Below the pieces are notes generated by a model. It had not been told where the DNA came from and did not search any database. It saw nothing but the letters and a program-made list of their open reading frames with translations. A stretch of DNA of 64,000 bases. Source: Nevskiales bacterium. Its GTDB lineage: Bacteria; Pseudomonadota; Gammaproteobacteria; Nevskiales; Nevskiaceae. Where the stretch lies: contig JAQVDP010000005.1 in assembly GCA_028698335.1 (NCBI GenBank), positions 1-64,000 on the forward strand. The letters are read 5' to 3'. Below, in pieces: positions 21,826 through 30,802 of this stretch. A program made the translations under genes and the position numbers. Within the stretch, counting starts at the first letter, position 1; the number at the start of each line of letters is the position of its first letter.

Positions 21826-23247
21826 ATGAGTTATGACAGCAATGCATCCGAATACCGGATGCTGATCGGCGGGCAGCTCGTCGAAGGCGCCAGCACGATG
21901 CCGGTGGTCAATCCGGCCACCGGAGAAGCGTTCGCCATTTGTCCGCGCGCCTCCGTGGCGCAGGCCGATGCCGCGATCGAGGCCGCCAAAGAGGCGTTCG
22001 GACCATGGTCGGTGCTTTCCGTGTCACAGCGCCAAGCCTATCTGGTGAAGCTTGCGGATGCGGTCGAGAAACATCAGGACGATCTTGCTCGACTGCTGAC
22101 TCAGGAGCAGGGCAAGCCGTTGGCGGAAGCGCTCTGGGAGGTGCAGGGCAGTGCGGCCTATCTGCGCCACTTTTCGACGATGGACCTGCCGGAAAAAGTG
22201 ATCGAGGAGTCGGCCGACCGTCGCGTCGTGCAGCAGCGGCGCCCGCTGGGCGTGGTGGTTGCGATCGTGCCTTGGAATTTCCCGGTGCTGTTGCTGAATT
22301 TCAAGCTCCCGGCTGCGTTGCTGGCGGGCAATACGATGGTGGTCAAACCGTCGCCGACGACACCGCTGACGACGCTGCGCTTCGGCGAGATCTGTTCCGA
22401 AATCCTGCCGGCGGGTGTGGTCAACATCGTTGCCGACAACAATGATCTCGGCGCCCATCTGACCGCGCATCCCGATGTACGCAAGATCTCTTTCACCGGA
22501 TCGACCCCGACCGGCAGCAAGATCATGGCCAGCGCCGCCGGCAGCCTCAAGCGGATTACGCTTGAACTCGGCGGCAACGATGCGGCGATCGTTCTGGGCG
22601 ACGTCGATCCGGCACAGGTCGCGCCGGCACTCTTCGGTACCGCCTTCATGAACTGCGGGCAGGTGTGCGTTGCGATCAAGCGGCTTTATGTGCATGACTC
22701 GATCTACGACCGCATGTGCGATGAGCTTGCGGCCCTGGCCAATGCGACCCAGGTCGGAGACGGTCTCGAAGCGGGCACCCAGATGGGGCCGCTGCAGAAT
22801 CGGGCGCAGTTCGAGAAGGTCAAGGGAATGCTGGACAACGCGCGCAAGTGTGGCACGGTCGTCGCCGGTGGCGAGATTCCGGATCGGCCCGGATACTTCA
22901 TGCGTCCGACGATTGTGCGCGATGTCACGGATGGCGATCTGATCGTCGACGAGGAGCAGTTCGGCCCGATTCTCCCGGTGATCCGCTATACCGACCCGGA
23001 GGATGCGCTGCGGCGTGCGAACGCCTCTCCGATGGGGCTGGGCGGATCGGTTTGGGGCAATGACCATGAGCAGGTCATGAGCCTTGCGAGCCGTATGGAT
23101 ACCGGGATGGTGTGGGTCAACAAGCATCTCGACATCGGGCCGCACATTCCGTTCGGTGGCGCCAAACAGTCCGGGATCGGCGTCGAGTCGAACGAGGAAG
23201 GCCTGGCCGAGTTCACCCAGCTTCATATCATCAACGCGGCGCCCTGA
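21826..23247 (+). CDS. NAD(P)-dependent aldehyde dehydrogenase
   Basis: 473 residues, normal length. Conserved elements are PWNFPVLL near residue 148, the cofactor-site FTGSTPTGSKI near 223, the catalytic glutamate in LELGGNDAA and the catalytic cysteine in FMNCGQVCVAIKR (NCGQVC). It oxidises an aldehyde to its acid. It lies 102 bases after the desaturase-reductase fusion on the same strand with AGGAG before the ATG. This suggests it handles an aldehyde derived from the hydroxylase product. Substrate unknown. Confidence 0.92.
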   Translation: MSYDSNASEYRMLIGGQLVEGASTMPVVNPATGEAFAICPRASVAQADAAIEAAKEAFGPWSVLSVSQRQAYLVKLADAVEKHQDDLARLLTQEQGKPLAEALWEVQGSAAYLRHFSTMDLPEKVIEESADRRVVQQRRPLGVVVAIVPWNFPVLLLNFKLPAALLAGNTMVVKPSPTTPLTTLRFGEICSEILPAGVVNIVADNNDLGAHLTAHPDVRKISFTGSTPTGSKIMASAAGSLKRITLELGGNDAAIVLGDVDPAQVAPALFGTAFMNCGQVCVAIKRLYVHDSIYDRMCDELAALANATQVGDGLEAGTQMGPLQNRAQFEKVKGMLDNARKCGTVVAGGEIPDRPGYFMRPTIVRDVTDGDLIVDEEQFGPILPVIRYTDPEDALRRANASPMGLGGSVWGNDHEQVMSLASRMDTGMVWVNKHLDIGPHIPFGGAKQSGIGVESNEEGLAEFTQLHIINAAP

Positions 23248-23253
23248 TCGCCG

Positions 23254-23297
23254 GGTTCACGCCGCTTCCGACGACTGGGGAAGGGGCGGCGTGAACC
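23254..23297 (+). terminator. Strong hairpin after the aldehyde dehydrogenase
   Basis: Perfect 12-base arms GGTTCACGCCGC (23254-23265) and GCGGCGTGAACC (23286-23297), with an inner TTCC/GGAA pairing. No run of T follows, so termination efficiency is uncertain, but the position right after the stop fits the end of this transcription unit. Confidence 0.55.
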
Positions 23298-23518
23298 GCT
23301 GGGGATTCTGTCGGGCAGATCCGGTGGCGCGTTGATGTATTGGGACCGTCCAGGTGCCGAGGCGTCGACCGGATCGGCATGTCGGGCTTCCAGCGGGTGG
23401 GCCGTCGTGAACCCGCCCGTCACGGGTCACGCGCGCGGCCCGCTGTATGCGTCCGGTTGCGCCCGGCCCAAGGAATCACCGAAGCCTCGAGCGTGCCGTC
23501 AGGTCCGGGGGCGGACGA
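23298..23518. other. Intergenic region between convergent genes, nothing recognised
   Basis: GC-rich sequence between the hairpin after the aldehyde dehydrogenase and the 3' end of the convergent hydrolase gene. Open frames here are short and lack ribosome sites. Confidence 0.6.
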
Positions 23519-25225
23519 TCACGCGGCTTTGCCGGCCGGCACGGGCCGGCATCGAAGCCGCCTTCGTCGCAGCACTGCCGATATCGTTCCAAGCAACAAC
23601 ACGGGCCAGCCGATCGCGCCTCCCCCGTCGGAGCCGTCGCTGCCGTCCGCGCCCACGCTCAGATCGGCGCAGCCGGCACGGATGTCGGTACACACATGCG
23701 CCTTGCCGGAACGGTCCGGAAACGCGCGGGCGGAGCGGTAGTAGAAGCTGTAGCGCGCCTGCCAGTCGGCGTCCGCGAGCAGGCGCGCGTCGGCGTCGGC
23801 GTAGCCGGCCTCGCCGTCGCGCTTGAGCCAGCGGTCGAACCACGCCAGCGTGTAATGCTCGATCATCGGCCTGCCCCAGCCGCCGACGCAGGCGTTGTCG
23901 ATGGTCTCGGGGCACCACGAAGTCGCCGGAAAGGTCGGCAGCAGCGAGAAGTCGAGATGGGTGCTGCCGGCGATGACGATCTCCGCCGCCGGAATGCCGG
24001 CGGTCTGCCACGCCGCCAGTGCGCGCCGGGTGAAACGTTCCGGATCGGGCGGGGCGGTGTAGGGGCCGATCGCGAAACCGTATTCGGAGGTGAAGCCGAG
24101 GGCCGGCACCCGCGGGACCACCGCCGGCACCGGTGTCGCGGTGAAGCCGCCGAGCAGGGCGTCGATGCCGGGGGTCTCGCGGATGAAATCGCCGAGCGGC
24201 GTGCCGACGAGCAGACTGCCATCGAGCAGATCGCCGCTGCTGTCGGACGGCAGCGCGCCGAGTCCGTTGGCGTTGATCGTGTGCTCCGGATCCCCGAGCG
24301 CGTCCCAGGCGACGGCGGCATCGACCGGGTTGCGGCTGTCGAGCAGGCCGGGCCACGGATCGGCGCCGGTGGCGCCGTAGCCCTGCACGATGCTGACCGC
24401 GGCGGCGCCCATCGAATGCCCGGCAATGCCCAGGCGCGACGGATCGAGGCGGTCGCCGAGGGGATTGAACGCGGTGACCACGGTCGGATAGGTGTCGGCG
24501 CAGGTCTGGTTGTGGGGGTAGGGCTGCACGCTGCTGGAGCGGAAGAAGTCGATGGCGTCGACCAGTCCTTCCCAGAACACCGAGGGATTGAGGTTGGTGC
24601 CCGGTTCGCCGCCGGGCGCGAGATTGTCGGAACGGCCCTGGCCGCGGGGATCGAAGGTCATCACCGTGTAGCCGGCGCGCACCAGCAGCTTCGCCGCCCA
24701 CCAGTACAGGGTTTCCGGCGCCTGGATCGAACCGTTGATGATGACGATGCCGGGCCGTCCGTTGCCGGTCTTCGGCGCCCACACGCGTCCGGACAGACGC
24801 GCGCATTCGCGGTCGTAGAACACCACCGGCACGACGTCGGCTTCGTCGTAGACCGGATCGACGTCCGGATAGATGAACGGGTCGCCGGTGCAGGGCAGCG
24901 ACCAGGTCGAGCACAGCGGCGCGACCGGAACGTTGGCCGCGCCGGACAGCGTCCAGCTCGGATCGTCGACACTGCGCTGCAGATAGGTCTCGAAGTTGGC
25001 GAGGCTCTGGGTGGTCCAGCGAATGCCGAGCGCGGGGTTGCTGACCGGCTCGCTGACCCCGGCACCCATGCGCGCGAAGTTCTCGGTTTCGCGCAGGGTC
25101 CACTCGGCGGACGGGTATTCCGGGCCTTCCGGAATGGCGATCGCGAGGCCGGGCAGTTGCAGCAGCAAGGCCAGCAGCGCGGCGGCGAGCGGGCGGCTGC
25201 GCAGGGGCGTGCGACGAAGGTGCAT
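23519..25225 (-). CDS. Secreted alpha/beta hydrolase with GlyGly-CTERM-like C-terminal tail
   Basis: 568 residues. Signal peptide at residues 1-30. The alpha/beta-hydrolase core has DPRGQGRSD near 192-200, the nucleophile elbow GHSMG with Ser271, and a late GSTHLDFS segment that may hold the catalytic histidine. The C-terminus reads GSDGSDGGGAIGWPVLLLGT followed by ISAVLRRRR, the Gly-rich/hydrophobic/Arg-rich design of GlyGly-CTERM rhombosortase substrates, then eleven further residues, which is unusual. GAGGAG precedes ATG 25225. Substrate (lipid, ester or other) is unknown. It is convergent with the aldehyde dehydrogenase. Confidence 0.85.
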   Translation of the reverse strand: MHLRRTPLRSRPLAAALLALLLQLPGLAIAIPEGPEYPSAEWTLRETENFARMGAGVSEPVSNPALGIRWTTQSLANFETYLQRSVDDPSWTLSGAANVPVAPLCSTWSLPCTGDPFIYPDVDPVYDEADVVPVVFYDRECARLSGRVWAPKTGNGRPGIVIINGSIQAPETLYWWAAKLLVRAGYTVMTFDPRGQGRSDNLAPGGEPGTNLNPSVFWEGLVDAIDFFRSSSVQPYPHNQTCADTYPTVVTAFNPLGDRLDPSRLGIAGHSMGAAAVSIVQGYGATGADPWPGLLDSRNPVDAAVAWDALGDPEHTINANGLGALPSDSSGDLLDGSLLVGTPLGDFIRETPGIDALLGGFTATPVPAVVPRVPALGFTSEYGFAIGPYTAPPDPERFTRRALAAWQTAGIPAAEIVIAGSTHLDFSLLPTFPATSWCPETIDNACVGGWGRPMIEHYTLAWFDRWLKRDGEAGYADADARLLADADWQARYSFYYRSARAFPDRSGKAHVCTDIRAGCADLSVGADGSDGSDGGGAIGWPVLLLGTISAVLRRRRLRCRPVPAGKAA

Positions 25226-25454
25226 CGTGGGATTCTCCTCTCCGCTGGTCGAAGTGGCGCGGCTCCTGGTCCGCGCTTTATGCACCAGTGTAATGCCGTC
25301 TCGTCGCTCCCGGATTGACCGCAACGACAGGCTTGGCCACCCTGAAGCGCATCCCGCGCCCAGCCCGGCTGGCATCGCTCGTGCTGTGATATTGGCCGGG
25401 CGTCGGCAGCGCGGACGCGAGCCGGTCGGGTCAGTCAATGGGAGCTATTCGGGA

Positions 25455-27335
25455 ATGAGTGCGGCGACAACGGGACGGGTGCGGCTGAGTTTCGGCGAGA
25501 CCCTGAAGATTCTCGGACCGTATTTCTACGAGAACCTGCTCGAGCAGTTGCGCGCGGTCTGGTTCATCGTCGCCTATCTGCTGCTGTTCCAGATCCTGAT
25601 ACTGGGCCTGCCGATCGTGCACGCGGTGATGATCGGGGTCGGCATCGCGATCGTCGCTCTCGGCCTGATGTTCTTCATGGAGGGCCTGCGCCTGGGACTG
25701 ATGCCGCTGGGGGAGACCATCGGCGCGATCCTGCCGCGCAACTCGTCGCTGCCGGTGATCCTGCTGTTCGCCTTTCTGCTGGGGCTGGGGGCGACCTTCG
25801 CCGAGCCCGCGATCGCCGTGCTGCGCAGTGCCGGCGCCGGCGTGCAGCCGCAACAGATGCCGCTGCTGTACAGCCTGCTCAACGACTTTCCGGACCAGCT
25901 CGTCACCGTGGTCGGTATCGGCGTCGGGGTCGCGGTCATGCTCGGCATCCTGCGGTTCTTTCTGGGCTGGAGCCTGAAGTCGCTGGTGCTGCCGCTGGTC
26001 GTGCTGTTGTGCGCGATGACCTTGTACGCGCACAGCAATGACATCCTGCAGCCGGTGCTCGGGCTGGCCTGGGATTGCGGCGCGGTGACCACCGGGCCGG
26101 TGACGGTGCCGCTGGTGCTGGCGCTGGGCATCGGCGTCTGTCGCATCGTCGGCGACGGCGACAGCGGCAATGCCGGCTTCGGCATCGTGACGCTGGCGTC
26201 GCTGTTCCCGATCCTGGCGGTGCTGCTGCTGGGCATCTGGCACGTGCAGCAGGACGACTACTACGGTCGCCCCGGCTACACCGGAACGGCCGCCGTGATC
26301 GAGGCGCAGGCGTCGCCCGCGCAGCCGCGCGCGTCGACCGAACCCGATGGATTCAGCGCCGAGGAATTCCGCAGGTTCCTCAGGAACGGTACGCCGCCCA
26401 GCGACTACCGCCTGCGCTTCGAGGGCGGGCACAGCGAACTGGTCGACGGCCGCATCGTCGTCGATGGCGCCAGCCTCGTGCTGGAAAAACGCCAGCTGTT
26501 GCAGGCCAAGGTGGTGTCGCGCGCGACCTGGGATCCGCAGGTGCGTCTGCTGCAGGAACTCAGGGACGGCGCGGTCATCGCGCTGCGCGCGATCGTGCCG
26601 CTGTGCCTGTTCCTGCTGGTGACGCTGCGCCTGGTGCTGCCGGAGCGCCTGCGCAACCGCGACGAGATCTTCATCGGCGTGCTGTTCGCGCTGGTCGGCA
26701 TGAGCCTGTTCATGCTCGGCATGACCCTGGGGCTGACGCCGCTGGGCACGCAGCTGGGCAGCAACGTGCCGCTGAGCTTCGCGACATTGACGCCCTGGGG
26801 GGCGGAGGGCCTGCGCGAGCCGCTGTTCGCGTCGCAGACCGCGGGCAAGGTGCTCGCGGCAGTGTTCGGGTTCTTCCTCGGCTACGGCGCGACGCTGGCG
26901 GAGCCCGCGCTCAACGCGCTCGGCGGAACCGTCGAGAAGATCACCGTCGGCGCGTTCAAGAAGTCGTTGCTGATGCAGTCGGTCGCGCTCGGCGTCGGTG
27001 CCGGCATCGCGGTCGGCGTGGTCAAGATCGCCTTCGACATTCCGCTCGAATACCTGCTGATCCCGCCGTACGTCGTGCTGCTGCTGCTGACGGCGATGTC
27101 CTCCGAGGAGTTCGTCAATTTCGGCTGGGACAGCGCCGGCGTGACCACCGGGCCGATCACGGTGCCGCTGGTGCTGGCGATGGGGCTGGGCATCGGCGCC
27201 AACGTTCCGGGCGTCAGCGACGGCTTCGGCATCCTCGCGCTGGCCTCGGTCGGCCCGATCCTGACCGTGCTCGGCGTCGGGCTGCTGGTGTCGCGCTCGC
27301 GCCGTGAGGAAGCCGCCGCGGTGAGAGCGGCATGA
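25455..27335 (+). CDS. DUF1538 domain membrane protein (two-repeat transporter-like)
   Basis: 626 residues with many membrane segments in two homologous halves. The repeat is visible as LGLGATFAEPAI versus LGYGATLAEPAL and as CGAVTTGPVTVPLVLALGIG versus SAGVTTGPITVPLVLAMGLG; a hydrophilic region of about 100 residues links the halves. DUF1538 proteins are assumed to be transporters, with unknown substrate. Start ATG 25455, with an upstream GGGA as weak ribosome site. Its stop overlaps the start of the PII-like gene (ATGA), so the two products are made together. Confidence 0.9.
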   Translation: MSAATTGRVRLSFGETLKILGPYFYENLLEQLRAVWFIVAYLLLFQILILGLPIVHAVMIGVGIAIVALGLMFFMEGLRLGLMPLGETIGAILPRNSSLPVILLFAFLLGLGATFAEPAIAVLRSAGAGVQPQQMPLLYSLLNDFPDQLVTVVGIGVGVAVMLGILRFFLGWSLKSLVLPLVVLLCAMTLYAHSNDILQPVLGLAWDCGAVTTGPVTVPLVLALGIGVCRIVGDGDSGNAGFGIVTLASLFPILAVLLLGIWHVQQDDYYGRPGYTGTAAVIEAQASPAQPRASTEPDGFSAEEFRRFLRNGTPPSDYRLRFEGGHSELVDGRIVVDGASLVLEKRQLLQAKVVSRATWDPQVRLLQELRDGAVIALRAIVPLCLFLLVTLRLVLPERLRNRDEIFIGVLFALVGMSLFMLGMTLGLTPLGTQLGSNVPLSFATLTPWGAEGLREPLFASQTAGKVLAAVFGFFLGYGATLAEPALNALGGTVEKITVGAFKKSLLMQSVALGVGAGIAVGVVKIAFDIPLEYLLIPPYVVLLLLTAMSSEEFVNFGWDSAGVTTGPITVPLVLAMGLGIGANVPGVSDGFGILALASVGPILTVLGVGLLVSRSRREEAAAVRAA

Positions 27336-28561
27336 GCGACGCCTTCCGCGTTCTGCACAAGGTATCGGTGGTGGCGGCGATTCTGCCGCCGGCCAGCGCC
27401 AGGCCGGTGATCGAGCAGCTGTTCGCCTCGGGCGAGCGCAATGCCTTCGTGACCAACGCGCGCGGCACCCTGATCCGGGATCAGTGGTTCCAGCGGTTCC
27501 TGCCGCTGATCAGCCCGGAAAAGGAAATCCTGCGGTTCCTGGTACCCGATTCGCAGGTCGACGGCGTGATCCGCGACATCGCCCATGCCGGCGGCCTGCG
27601 TTATCCGGGCGCGGGCGCGGTGTATTCGGTGCCCTGCGACGATCTCTACCACACGCCGGACTTCCCGATCTGGAAGGGGCTCGAATCCGAGGAGGGCATC
27701 GCCGACGCCTCGATCGCGCTGCGCGAGAATCTGTCGCTGCTGTCGTGCATCGTGCAGCCCGAACAGACCGAGGCGGTGTCGCGCGCGGCGATGCAGACCG
27801 GTGCGCACGGCCCGGTGGTGTTCTACTGCGAGGGGCGCGGTCTGCGCGACCGGCTCGGCTGGCTGCGCATCACCAAGAAGCGAACCAAGGAGGTCGTGAC
27901 CCTGATCGTCGACAACGCCGATGCCGACGCCGTGATCGAGGCCATCAGTCTGGCGGCGCGCCTGGAGATGCCGGGGCGCGGGTTCCTGTACCGGATGCCG
28001 GTGCAGAAGGGCATCGTCAGTCTCGCGAGCACGGTCGGCAGCCGTCGCCATGCCGCGGACATGCAACAGGTCATCGGTGCGATCGACAGCCTGATGGGCG
28101 GTGCGGACTGGCGCCGCCGTTCGGTTGTGCGCCTGGACGGCGGGGCGCAGGCGGCAGGGCTGGGGCTGGGCGAGGACGAGGGCGCGGCTGCGCCGCAGGC
28201 GCAGACACGCCTGAGTTTCATTGCCGGGCAGGCGCACACGCCACTGCTGCTGGATGCGGCGCTGGCGGCGGGCGCTGCCGGTGCCAACGTGATGTCGGCG
28301 CGCTTCGTCGAGGCCGAGTCGCGCGTCGCGATGGGGCGGCGCCTGAATCGCGAGCGCAACTGGGTGCAGACGGTGATGCCGAGCGAGCGGGCGCAATCGG
28401 TGCTGCAGGCGGTGATGCGCGCCGCCGAAGCCGAGGGCGTGACCGAGGCCTGCTTCTTTGCGCAGCCGGTTTCGCAGGTCGTAACCTATCGCGCCCGCAC
28501 CGCCGCGCCGGATTCGCCGCAGCGGACCTATCGAGGCGCGGTCGTACGCGCGTCCGACTGA
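27332..28561 (+). CDS. Three-domain PII-like regulatory protein coupled to the DUF1538 gene
   Basis: 409 residues that appear to hold three GlnB/PII-like ferredoxin-fold domains: about 5-110 (ending GAGAVYSVP), 130-235 (VVTLIVDNADADAVIEAI, then PGRGFLYRMP, like the PII GxGFxYR ending) and 290-395 (LSFIAGQAHTPLLLDAAL). PII proteins sense ATP/ADP/2-oxoglutarate or other ligands and control transporters; here the partner would be the DUF1538 protein encoded directly upstream with a 4-base overlap. No T-loop tyrosine could be assigned with confidence. Confidence 0.75.
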   Translation: MSDAFRVLHKVSVVAAILPPASARPVIEQLFASGERNAFVTNARGTLIRDQWFQRFLPLISPEKEILRFLVPDSQVDGVIRDIAHAGGLRYPGAGAVYSVPCDDLYHTPDFPIWKGLESEEGIADASIALRENLSLLSCIVQPEQTEAVSRAAMQTGAHGPVVFYCEGRGLRDRLGWLRITKKRTKEVVTLIVDNADADAVIEAISLAARLEMPGRGFLYRMPVQKGIVSLASTVGSRRHAADMQQVIGAIDSLMGGADWRRRSVVRLDGGAQAAGLGLGEDEGAAAPQAQTRLSFIAGQAHTPLLLDAALAAGAAGANVMSARFVEAESRVAMGRRLNRERNWVQTVMPSERAQSVLQAVMRAAEAEGVTEACFFAQPVSQVVTYRARTAAPDSPQRTYRGAVVRASD

Positions 28562-28649
28562 CGCAGATAGCTGCCGGCGCGGGGCTCGACACGTCCTCCC
28601 GCCGATGATTCGGGGGACGATCCACCCAGATCACGCGAGGGATCGCGAT

Positions 28650-29060
28650 ATGAATGGCGATACGCATGCGGGCTCCTGCCTGTGCGGCACGGTCCGCTTC
28701 GAGGTACAGGGCGACTTCGAGCACTTCTTCCTGTGCCACTGCGAACACTGCCGCAAGGACACCGGGTCGGCGCATGCGTCGAATCTGTTCTCGGCGACCG
28801 CGTCGCTGCGCTGGATCGCCGGCGAGGCGCGCGTCACCCGCTTCGATCTTCCGGGCACGCGGCACAGCCGAAGCTTCTGTTCGGTCTGCGGTTCGGCGCT
28901 GCCGGGTCTGCAGATGGGTGGCAAGCTGCTGGTGGTGCCGGCGGGCAGCCTGGATACGGCGCTGTCCATCCGGCCCGATGCCCACATCTTCATGTCCAGC
29001 CGGGCCGGATGGGACGCGGCGCTTGAGCGTATCCCGGCCTTCGCGCGCCTGCCCGGCTAA
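28650..29060 (+). CDS. GFA/CENP-V family zinc-binding protein
   Basis: 136 residues. The glutathione-dependent formaldehyde-activating-enzyme fold is shown by its cysteine pairs: CLCGTVRF (residues 10-17), CHCEHCRKD near 30-38 and CSVCGSALPG near 79-88. Most members have no proven enzymatic activity. ATG 28650 is the family start; an in-frame start at 28605 is less likely. It is convergent with the acetyltransferase gene. Confidence 0.88.
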   Translation: MNGDTHAGSCLCGTVRFEVQGDFEHFFLCHCEHCRKDTGSAHASNLFSATASLRWIAGEARVTRFDLPGTRHSRSFCSVCGSALPGLQMGGKLLVVPAGSLDTALSIRPDAHIFMSSRAGWDAALERIPAFARLPG

Positions 29061-29072
29061 GGTCTCTCAACA

Positions 29073-29615
29073 CTACGGCGGCGCTGCCGCGGCATCGATG
29101 GTGTAGACCAGTACGTCGATCGGTGGACGCCATGACGCGGTCCGGTCCGCCGTGGTCCGGGCGGAGAGGCGCATGCCGATCTTCCCGGCCACGCCGCGCG
29201 ACGCGTGGTTGTCGGGATCGATGACGGCATGGATACGGGGCAGTCCGGCCACCCGCAGTGCGTGATCGCGGATCGCGGCGGCCGCCTCCGTGGCGTAGCC
29301 GCGGCGCCAGTGATCCTTCCACACCCACCAGCCCAGATCGTGTCCGGGCAGCCGGTCCAGTGGCTGGGCGCCGGCAGTGCCGACGATCTCGCCGCTGGCG
29401 CGCAGGACCATCGCGCCCATGCACAGGCCACAGGCCTCCAGGTGGCCCTGCTGGCGTCCGAAGAAGCCGTCGATGCGCTCGGCCGGCATGGCCGCGCCAC
29501 CGGTGATGTAGCGCATCATCTCGGGGTCCGTCGCCATGCGCGCGAACGCGGGGCGGTCCTGCGGCTGCCATTCGCGGATCAGCAGACGTGGCGTTTCGAT
29601 GCGGTAGGGCGTCAT
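29073..29615 (-). CDS. GNAT acetyltransferase, RimJ/RimL-like
   Basis: 180 residues. It begins TPRLLIREWQPQDRPAFARM, typical of the RimJ/RimL-like N-acetyltransferase group, with the acetyl-CoA-binding region around WWVWKDHWRRGYATEAAAAI. Start ATG 29615 is chosen because the family N-terminus begins there. Acceptor substrate unknown. It is divergent from thyA. Confidence 0.88.
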   Translation of the reverse strand: MTPYRIETPRLLIREWQPQDRPAFARMATDPEMMRYITGGAAMPAERIDGFFGRQQGHLEACGLCMGAMVLRASGEIVGTAGAQPLDRLPGHDLGWWVWKDHWRRGYATEAAAAIRDHALRVAGLPRIHAVIDPDNHASRGVAGKIGMRLSARTTADRTASWRPPIDVLVYTIDAAAAPP

Positions 29616-29740
29616 CGGCGGTCGGTGTGGGCAATCCGGTTTAGAATTGTGCCTGCTTCCTCGCGATGGCCGGCTTCGACGGACCTGTCCGTCGGCCGAC
29701 CTCCGAATCGCCCCCACCAGGATCCAGACCGGGACGACCC

Positions 29741-30535
29741 ATGCGGCAATACCTCGACATGATGCGGCACGTGCTCGAGCACGGCACCGAGAAGAGTGAT
29801 CGTACCGGCACCGGCACGCTGTCCGTGTTCGGGCATCAGATGCGCTTCGATCTGTCGGACGGGTTTCCGCTGGTGACGACCAAGAAGGCCCATCTGCGCT
29901 CGATCATCCACGAGCTGCTGTGGTTCCTGAAGGGCGAGACCAACATCGGTTACCTGACGCAGAACGGCGTCACGATCTGGGACGAGTGGGCCGACCCGAA
30001 CGGCGAACTCGGGCCGGTCTACGGCAAGCAGTGGCGCTCGTGGCCGACTGCCGACGGCCGTCACATCGACCAGATGCAGCTGCTGCTCGATCAGATCCGC
30101 GGCAACCCGGATTCGCGGCGCCTGATCGTCTCGGCCTGGAACGTCGGTGAGCTGGACCAGATGGCGCTGATGCCCTGCCACGCGTTCTTCCAGTTCTACG
30201 TCGCCGAGGGGCACCTGTCCTGCCAGCTCTACCAGCGCAGCGCGGATATCTTTCTCGGCGTGCCGTTCAACATCGCGTCGTACGCGCTGCTGACGCTGAT
30301 GATCGCGCAGGTGACCGGGCTCAAGCCCGGCGATTTCGTCTGGACCGGTGGCGACTGCCATCTCTACAGCAATCATCTGGAGCAGGCCCGGCTGCAGCTC
30401 TCGCGTGAGCCGAGGCCGCTGCCGACGATGACGCTGAATCCCGACGTGACGGACCTGTTCGCGTTCCGCTACGAGGACTTCACCCTGAGCGGCTACGATC
30501 CGTGGCCGGCGATCAAGGCGCCCGTCGCCGTCTGA
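29741..30535 (+). CDS. thyA: Thymidylate synthase
   Basis: Converts dUMP to dTMP with methylene-tetrahydrofolate. 264 residues, the same as E. coli ThyA. Catalytic Cys146 lies in [23 protein letters not shown] (21-31) and [12 protein letters not shown] are conserved. folA, the partner dihydrofolate reductase, lies at 45831, not adjacent. Confidence 0.97.
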   Translation: MRQYLDMMRHVLEHGTEKSDRTGTGTLSVFGHQMRFDLSDGFPLVTTKKAHLRSIIHELLWFLKGETNIGYLTQNGVTIWDEWADPNGELGPVYGKQWRSWPTADGRHIDQMQLLLDQIRGNPDSRRLIVSAWNVGELDQMALMPCHAFFQFYVAEGHLSCQLYQRSADIFLGVPFNIASYALLTLMIAQVTGLKPGDFVWTGGDCHLYSNHLEQARLQLSREPRPLPTMTLNPDVTDLFAFRYEDFTLSGYDPWPAIKAPVAV

Positions 30536-30542
30536 GCCTGCT

Positions 30543-30560
30543 CCGGCGTCAGGGCGCCGG
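30543..30560. terminator. Short GC hairpin between convergent thyA and nrtS-like gene
   Basis: Perfect 6-base arms CCGGCG and CGCCGG with a 6-base loop, immediately after thyA and across the stop codon of the opposing gene. No T tract, so only a weak terminator candidate. Confidence 0.3.
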
Positions 30561-30755
30561 GTCATTGCTGCGGGACAGCAGGCCGATGTTGGCGACGACC
30601 AGTGGCGTGAGGTAATTCAGCACGATCTTGATGCCGATGCCCAGGCTCCATGCGCCGGCAAACAGGGCGTCGCCCAGATTGGCCAGCGTCAGCCAGCTGC
30701 CGACGATCAGGGCGACCGAGCCGGTCCGGCGCAGGTGGGCCGGCTTGAGGACCAC
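30549..30755 (-). CDS. NrtS-like small membrane protein (nitrate/nitrite transporter family)
   Basis: 68 residues with two membrane segments. The pattern SVALIVGSWLTLANLGDALF and a later IVLNYLTPLVVANIG matches the NrtS family, small proteins linked to nitrate/nitrite transport. It starts with GTG at 30755, without a clear ribosome site, 47 bases after the DoxX gene, so it is probably translated from the same mRNA. No nitrate genes are nearby. Confidence 0.65.
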   Translation of the reverse strand: MVLKPAHLRRTGSVALIVGSWLTLANLGDALFAGAWSLGIGIKIVLNYLTPLVVANIGLLSRSNDPAP

Positions 30756-30802
30756 CGCGGCGCCGCGCCGCAGGCGCGATCCCGCGGATGCGGTCCCGGC
30801 GG

